Origin: Phorcus lineatus
Lineage: Eukaryota; Mollusca; Gastropoda; Trochida; Trochidae
NCBI GenBank assembly: GCA_921293015.1
Contig: OV121088.1
Span: 8,617,882-8,681,881 of the forward strand
Length of the DNA: 64,000 nucleotides
Direction of reading: 5' to 3'
Every line of letters begins with the position of its first letter. Position 1 is the stretch's first letter. The position numbers and the translations under genes are program-made. Under the pieces are notes generated by a model that saw only the letters and a list, made by a program, of their open reading frames with translations, was not told the DNA's origin and searched no databases. Shown here piece after piece: positions 57,795-64,000 of this stretch.

Positions 57795-59084
57795 GATTCA
57801 GAAATTGTCAACGCGGGATGAAATTTATAATGTGCGATCATAAAGTTCTTGATCTCAATTTAGATATTATTGTTTATGGATTAGATTATGAAGAATACTG
57901 AATAATTTGATACGCTTCCAATGACACATTATTTACGAAGTGGATCTTAAATAAGAATGTTTCTATTAAAACGTAAAAATAAATGCACGTTGCAAAATTT
58001 GATATCGCATTTTGTTTGTTGGTTTATCCTATTATTTTCATTCATGACCCAGACGCGTAAAATTAATCGAGATTTATGAAAAAGAGATAAAAAATCCCAG
58101 ACAATATCGTTGTCGAAAACATAGAAATCAGATGACATCAAATTTTTAAACATAGTTAAGTATATGTTTGTCAGTGGTTTATGCTAAAGATATATACGAT
58201 GTTTAAAATCAGAGAAATCAAAGGGATATAACATTTACGTTCTCAAAGTTTTTAAAAGCTATTTCACAGGCAGATCCGTATAGATACAAACATACAAAAA
58301 CAAGAAATAAAATAATCGAAGTCTTTATTTTCCCGATTTTTAAAGATACTAGTTTGTGTTTTTTCACAGTTACTCGTCGTGACTTGTAAGGAGGTGACAC
58401 ATAAGTGAAGACATATTTTCAATATGAGCACATGTACTCATATAAGTTCTTACCTAGTAACGATTGTCTCAGCGCGATTTATCACATTACGTCATCTCTG
58501 CAGACATGCAACCATTGTTTATGACGTCACTGTAGTGGATCGACGTAAGGAAAGCAGGTCGTTTGAATGTTTCCATACAATTCAAATGGGAAAAAACGGT
58601 ACAAATGAATTATCACACATGAAATCGTGTAATATGAGCATTAAAAAAATCGTGTAGATTCTTGTATATACACTCGCTATCGCTCGGGTGATTCAAAATT
58701 TCATCCTTGTTTCGTAATATCTTATGACACGTTTCCCTAGGTAATACTTTCTTTACAATGTATTTGGTTCAGTCTGAAGAATATGAAGTTTAATATTCAT
58801 AATAACACAAGATTTCAATATTGTGTTTCTTTTCAAAAACGTAAAGGAAAAAAACACAAATCAACACCAATAGAAATTGCAATATATATAAAAGGGAAGA
58901 CGAAATTCTGATTTAAATCAAATAATTGTAAGTGTATGCTATAAATAGGGTTTCTCGTTTACAGTGACACATTACGCCACTTTACAAGTCCAAAGGTGTG
59001 ACAATCGCAATGCGTGAGTACCCAACATGTCCTCATGACATCAATACATGTGATCACTCAGACTATCTGTGACTGTCCCCCTAA
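57795..59084. other. AT-rich intergenic DNA
   Basis: No gene recognised. Two CRE-like sites (TTACGTCA near 58486 and ATGACGTCACT near 58520) lie 35 bp apart. Confidence 0.45.
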
Positions 59085-59285
59085 ATATCTCCCTCTCTGC
59101 CCCCTAAATATCTCCCTGCACTGCAGTGAATAATCCTTGCCCCTATCTGTGTAAATCTTCCTCTGCTGAAGAGGGTTCATCGGGTGTCTTACACCGCGCA
59201 CACATGCCATTGAGTCGCTGCTGGGATTCGAACCACGACCCGAAAGTTCCTGACTCACCATCAATTGCCAGGGACGTCCGCTGTT
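59085..59285 (-). mobile_element. tRNA-related SINE-like sequence, reverse orientation
   Basis: On the minus strand, GGTTCGAATCC (plus coordinates 59224-59234) is a perfect B-box, and TGGCAATTGATGG (59258-59270) is an A-box-like motif at about the right spacing. The downstream body contains GATATTTAGGGGG twice. No target duplication found. It differs from the SINE at 59713. Confidence 0.5.
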
Positions 59286-59712
59286 ATAGATTTATGTATA
59301 ATTATTTAAACATTTATTTTTAAAATATTTCAAATAATCAATACATTGCACAATTGAACTTACAATAATGGTTGTATTCCTATACAACAAGGTTAATAAG
59401 GGTGTTTGAGTCACACGTTTTATTGGAAGACGTATCTTTAGAGTTAGGCTTCAATTCGTCTGCATAGTGTGACAAACATTCGTTAATCCACAAACTGTAA
59501 TCTTGCACAGTAACTAGAAGCTTGTGGCTACACGCAGCGTTAGTACTTTGTTGTCATGCATGGGCTAAGTCGGGCAAGGCCGAGTCCAGACGAAACTTGG
59601 ATCGTCGAAAATCCTTCTGTCTTTATCTCACTAAATCTTTCTTTCCGTATTTCTCTTTCACTTTCCATCCTCTTGGTCTACTCTCTTTTGGATGGCAACA
59701 TCCAGCTGTAGA

Positions 59713-60025
59713 GGGGGCGGGATAGCGCAGTGGTTGGCGCGTTCGGCTTCGGATCAGAAGGTCCGTGGATCGAATCCCGCGAGGGGCTAGGCAATTTTGT
59801 CTGCAGTAGAGAGCTGTTCTACACGCAGTCAAGTTTGGGTGCAATGCTACACTGAAAATCAGCGCAGTATCACCCATGGTTTGCTAGTTCCAGCCGATGC
59901 TCGCAGGTTTCACCGCATTGCATAGCCACAATGGTGTTGCGGGCTTTCTCCCTGCAATAATACTAGCAGCCGCGATATAAGTGAAATAATCTTGAAAGCG
60001 GCGTTAAACCCCAACTCACCTCACC
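59713..60025 (+). mobile_element. tRNA-derived SINE with perfect target-site duplication
   Basis: The 313-bp body is flanked by a perfect 12-bp duplication TCCAGCTGTAGA (59701-59712 and 60026-60037), the hallmark of LINE-driven retroposition. The head holds an A-box TAGCGCAGTGG (59723-59733) and a B-box GGATCGAATCC (59767-59777). The 3' end, CTTGAAAGCGGCGTTAAACC and then CAACTCACC repeats, resembles a tail common in mollusc SINEs (recalled). An intact duplication suggests a fairly recent insertion. It should be transcribed by RNA polymerase III if active. Confidence 0.92.
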
Positions 60026-60151
60026 TCCAGCTGTAGATATGAAATATTGCAAACCGTAAGTTAAACTGTTACACTATTCACTTACTCCCTCTTTGCGATG
60101 ATCGTTATGACCTTCGCATTCAACTAGGAAACAAAAGACAATTTTTTACTC

Positions 60152-60334
60152 CTAGCAGTCGACCCATTTCGGAGATGTAGCTGTTTCCAATATATGCCTG
60201 TATGCATTAAAATCCTCAGTAGCCAAGTCGCAAACGGGTAAGAATTTCTCCCCAACGATTTTTTCAGGGGATTTTGTTTTGTTTTCCAACTTTAGGGTAT
60301 AATCAGTATATATGTCTGGCACTGCTGCCAACAT
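60152..60334 (-). other. Unassigned 60-codon frame
   Basis: A minus-strand frame starting ATG with a mixed, charged composition (EK- and D-containing, ending PKWVDC) unlike the surrounding low-complexity frames. No family is recognised, no splice partner is seen and the length is close to chance expectation. Listed as a weak candidate exon only. Confidence 0.15.
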
Positions 60335-60667
60335 CCAAGAGTGCTTAGTTAACGTTACAGGAATGACATGTACTTACCCAAAGCTACTGACACCGAATTT
60401 GCTACGAATTACTAGGTGAACTTACGTCAGAACATACAACTAAAGGGTTGTTCGTAGACCGTCATGGAGAGGAAACAACCAGTTGTACTCATTTGACCCG
60501 CTTTGACTCTCTTCGTTTCTCTTGTCCTCCCTATTCTCGCGCTAACCATTGTTGGTGTTTAGCTATGAATTTTGACTTTTTTTTTATATTTCATAAAAAA
60601 TAATACGAAAATTATTCATCAACTGTGCTTCATTTAAGGCCAATATAAGCAGAATGCAAACCATTCA
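60335..60667. other. Intergenic DNA
   Basis: Nothing recognised. Confidence 0.5.
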
Positions 60668-60722
60668 GTGTCAGTGTCTGACTGTCTCTTTGCCTCTGTG
60701 TTTCTAGTCACTGTTATTGTTT

Positions 60723-60971
<249 letters not shown>

Positions 60972-60972
<1 letters not shown>

Positions 60973-63599
60973 TCTAGTAACTGCACATGCAACTTAAGGT
61001 TACCTGGCACTTGTAAGGTTATACTTCACACTCTTAGTGACAGGGGACACAGAGTATAAGACGCTGGATTAGAAACAGGCAGGAACATACACGCTTTTAT
61101 TGCGAACAAATCCCCTAGCCATGTTTACCGTTCCCCCTGCCCCCGGGGTTCCGCGATCTTGACGTCTTCATGGTGTGAGCGTGGCGCTTCCACACATTGC
61201 AACATGTATATATTATACAATACAACATTAATGTAGAGGGCACGAAACTAAAGTGCTAAAGAGTGTCTGTAACATTATGGCGATAGTTGAGTCGAACTTC
61301 GATCTCAAAACAATGTGTAAACAATATTTTTAATTGTTTAAAGATAGATATTCTCCATATGAATTCATTTTGACCTCTTTCCTGGTATTTTTCATTTCAG
61401 ATATGATTGTTCTCTTGCACCATACTTTTAAAAATGGAATTACATGATGAAGAAAACGAAATAAGAAATAAAGCTATAAGAAAAGCGATATGGCATTTTA
61501 AAACGAAATACTCTATGTTTTCTCCCGCATAGCAAAATTTTACAAAACGTCTTTAATTGTTTAAACTTATTAGATAAAGTTAGAAGCATTTGTTCTCAAC
61601 AAACATGCATCAAATATGACTCATTGTTCTATATCCAAACGAATTAAAATACGCTGAGGGTTACAGAGTTTCTTACAGTAGGAATGTAGGTAAACTGCTC
61701 GGTATACAAACGGTTGGAACTGTCCATGAATATACTCATTATACAATAAGTCTCAAACATCCCAATAAATATTAAAAATCGAGTCACGTTAAGATTTTAA
61801 CAACGACAGATTTGATCAATAAGTACACTGATACGAAAGACGAAAACTATGTTTGGAATAATTATTTTCTAAATGTACTTCATTTGTATTTCACTTACTG
61901 CGTGTGTATGCATAATGAGTATATGGGTAGGAATACATAATCCCATTTAGTAAGTCAAGTCCTCAACGGGGACAACAAGGTCCTCGAATGTCCTCGTCAC
62001 GCCACTATAGTGAACTATGTACTCGAGTCACCTTGCTAAACTGTGCCAGGTGGAAAGATGGTAACTGGATACCACTTGAATACCATTCGTCAAGTATTGC
62101 ATCGTCTGTGCTCATTGGTAATGTTATCGGACAGATCAACACAGTCGCTGAACTGAATTAGTGGTTTTCTTCGTTTCGTTAACCAAGATTTCAAAATGTA
62201 AACCACGTTTACCTTCCAATATGCATATCTGAAAGTACATTTTACGAGAATGAATTGCATACATATGTATGATTAAATATCTTTCAGTTTGCACTTGGTG
62301 ACACTAGAATGTGTACACCGGAGTTCAAATAAATGCTCCATCATTGACGTAATAGTTCATTTCTGTAGCACGGATCTTTCTTCATTGATAATACAAATAA
62401 ATATTTATTGAAAGTAAGGGCAGCATAGTAACACGTATTATAAATACATGGTTAGTTTAGCTATTGAAAGCAGTGGGATATCTCCAAACTCATACAACGT
62501 AACAATTTGTCGCTATTGAATCGCACAAAGTTAAATAGGCAGTTCCAATATTTACAGCCCCTTTATCTATTGAAGCTGTGTCACTTGAAATCTCCTTGGC
62601 AAGAGCTAATTTATCTAACGCTGGGGGTGGGTATAGCTTCATAAATACAAGTATTGCAATGATAACGGTTTGTCTATACCTGTAAGCTATAAAGCTATAA
62701 TGACAGGGGGAACAAGTGCAATCACATAAAACCGTTAGCACCATGTTGCCGTCACATTGTAGCTATCAAGTTGGGCTTCTCTAAACCTGTCCTTCGCTCT
62801 TTGCCGGCTATATGGCATATCAGGCGAATAATTGTCACAAATTTCTATTTCGTATCTGATTAAATCTGTCTTTTGTTACCTCTGACGTTAGGTTTCAGGG
62901 GCGCCCCTTTATATATTGGGTTTCTTGTTTTGACATTTCAGATAAGGAACATTCCGTGTTTCTTGACTGACTGACTGTACTACCTTTACCTGTTCAGGTA
63001 CAGATAGACCCCCTGCGAGCAAGTGACGTTCTTTACTTATCAGACATTGTGGTTGTATAGCAATTTGTACTGCAATCATTAGTCCCTGCCTTCTCGGGTC
63101 ATACATGGATACGGACCATTACGTAAAACTGACAGAAAATGGGTTGTCCTCGTTACTTCTAATTACATGGTGCTTTATAAATAAGTATTTCCATTCATCG
63201 GTGACAATTCAATACCGGTTATTTAGTGGAAGGTTTATCTTGTTTTCTTTATTCACCATGACGTTATTTGGAATTAAGTTTTCTTTATGCAGAGGATTCA
63301 TGTTCTGCCTAATTAAATTTAAAAGTTTCATTTTGCTATGTCACTTAGATTTTAATCACAATATTAGGATTTGATGTCTGACATAGGCGCAAGACGCGGT
63401 TAATACATTATATTTTATATGCCAATGAACATTTAATATACTTAAAGCCAAATATGTATAATGCATATACAAGTACTCAGAACGTGGCCGCAGAAAACTG
63501 TGTGTGACCGACAAGCTTTATAAAATTGAATACGTGATATAACAAAATAGAAGCAAACACACGTGTATACACTACTGCTCGGTCCATCGAATATCTACT
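60972..63599. other. AT-rich intergenic DNA
   Basis: No gene recognised; short frames only. Confidence 0.5.
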
Positions 63600-64000
63600 T
63601 TAAAAGGACAGTCCTAACGTGGTATTTTTTGTGGAAACGAAATTCAAAGGGACATTCCCGTTTATACATCTCTATCAGTAACGATTTACAATTGTAACAT
63701 AACCCAGTTGAAACATGTCACTGAGGATAACATTTTGGTTGATTTACATTTTACAACTAGGAAAAAATTAGAGCGCACCCTCGGTCAAATAAAACAAAAA
63801 TGAGAAGTGAAGCCATCGGCGCAACGAGCGTGAAAAGCCTTGCTACGGCATTGTTGATTAGTCTTATCATAAAACATTTGTTAATGTGATCTATCCATAC
63901 ATTTTTATAATAATTTTGTAAAATTAGTAAAAGTACAGAACCCTTTTTCATTGCATTTTCCCTCAACATGGCGGACCGTAGCCAATAGGTCAGCCTCTTT
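63600..64000. mobile_element. Family B inverted-repeat element, running off the window
   Basis: Opposite orientation to the nested copy at 9397. It starts TTAAAAGGACAGTCC at 63600, followed by GGTATTTTTTGTGGAAACGA, which is the reverse complement of the nested copy's right part. The middle shares GAAGCCATCGG and GCAACGA. The far end (ATGGCGGA, then AGCC and GGTCAGCCTCTTT) corresponds to the other terminus and lacks only its last bases at the window edge. More diverged than the nested copy. Confidence 0.8.

Overview
The window is a stretch of animal nuclear DNA, most likely from a lophotrochozoan and probably a mollusc. It is AT-rich, contains spliceosomal introns, and has no operon-like gene packing. 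One protein-coding locus can be supported: the 3' half of a nuclear receptor of the HR96 (NR1J) type, at 1989-3559 on the + strand. Its two visible exons join in frame through GT-AG splice sites. Together they encode the second zinc finger, the hinge, the complete ligand-binding domain and the AF-2 helix. The first zinc finger and N-terminus lie upstream of the window. The mollusc assignment is an inference from the receptor family and from a tRNA-derived SINE whose 3' tail resembles gastropod and bivalve SINEs from memory; no database search was possible.

Region by region: 1-1988 is intron, opening with a dense cluster of nuclear-receptor half-sites. 1989-3559 holds the HR96-like exons. 3560 to about 5600 is the probable 3' UTR or near-gene flank. 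From about 5.6 kb to the end I see no convincing gene, and the remaining 58 kb is a gene desert filled with mobile and simple repeats. These comprise three families of short non-autonomous inverted-repeat elements, called A, B and C here (one B element is nested inside an A element, and a second B element runs off the right edge), and a dead Tc1-like DD34E transposase at about 19.75-20.94 kb. There are also tRNA-related SINE copies (one at 59.7-60.0 kb with a perfect 12-bp target duplication), a hAT-like terminus at 57.75 kb and a 591-bp foldback element at 51.2-51.75 kb. Minisatellites with units of 33, 30, about 18 and about 42 bp, an 800-bp composite repeat at 48.5-49.3 kb, and many microsatellites and homopolymer tracts complete the repeat content.

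Several short islands look regulatory: a GC box with a perfect NRF-1 palindrome near 18.4 kb, a CRE/GC-box/CCAAT/TATA series at 37.86-38.01 kb, a CRE and near-NRF-1 cluster at 44.7 kb, DR1-type receptor sites at 17-29 and 51991-52003, and a 70-bp repeat carrying a CRE at 21.4 and 41.5 kb. None is attached to a gene that can be recognised in the window. The receptor half-site clusters inside and behind the receptor gene suggest possible auto- or cross-regulation, which is an inference only. No undescribed multi-gene system was found.
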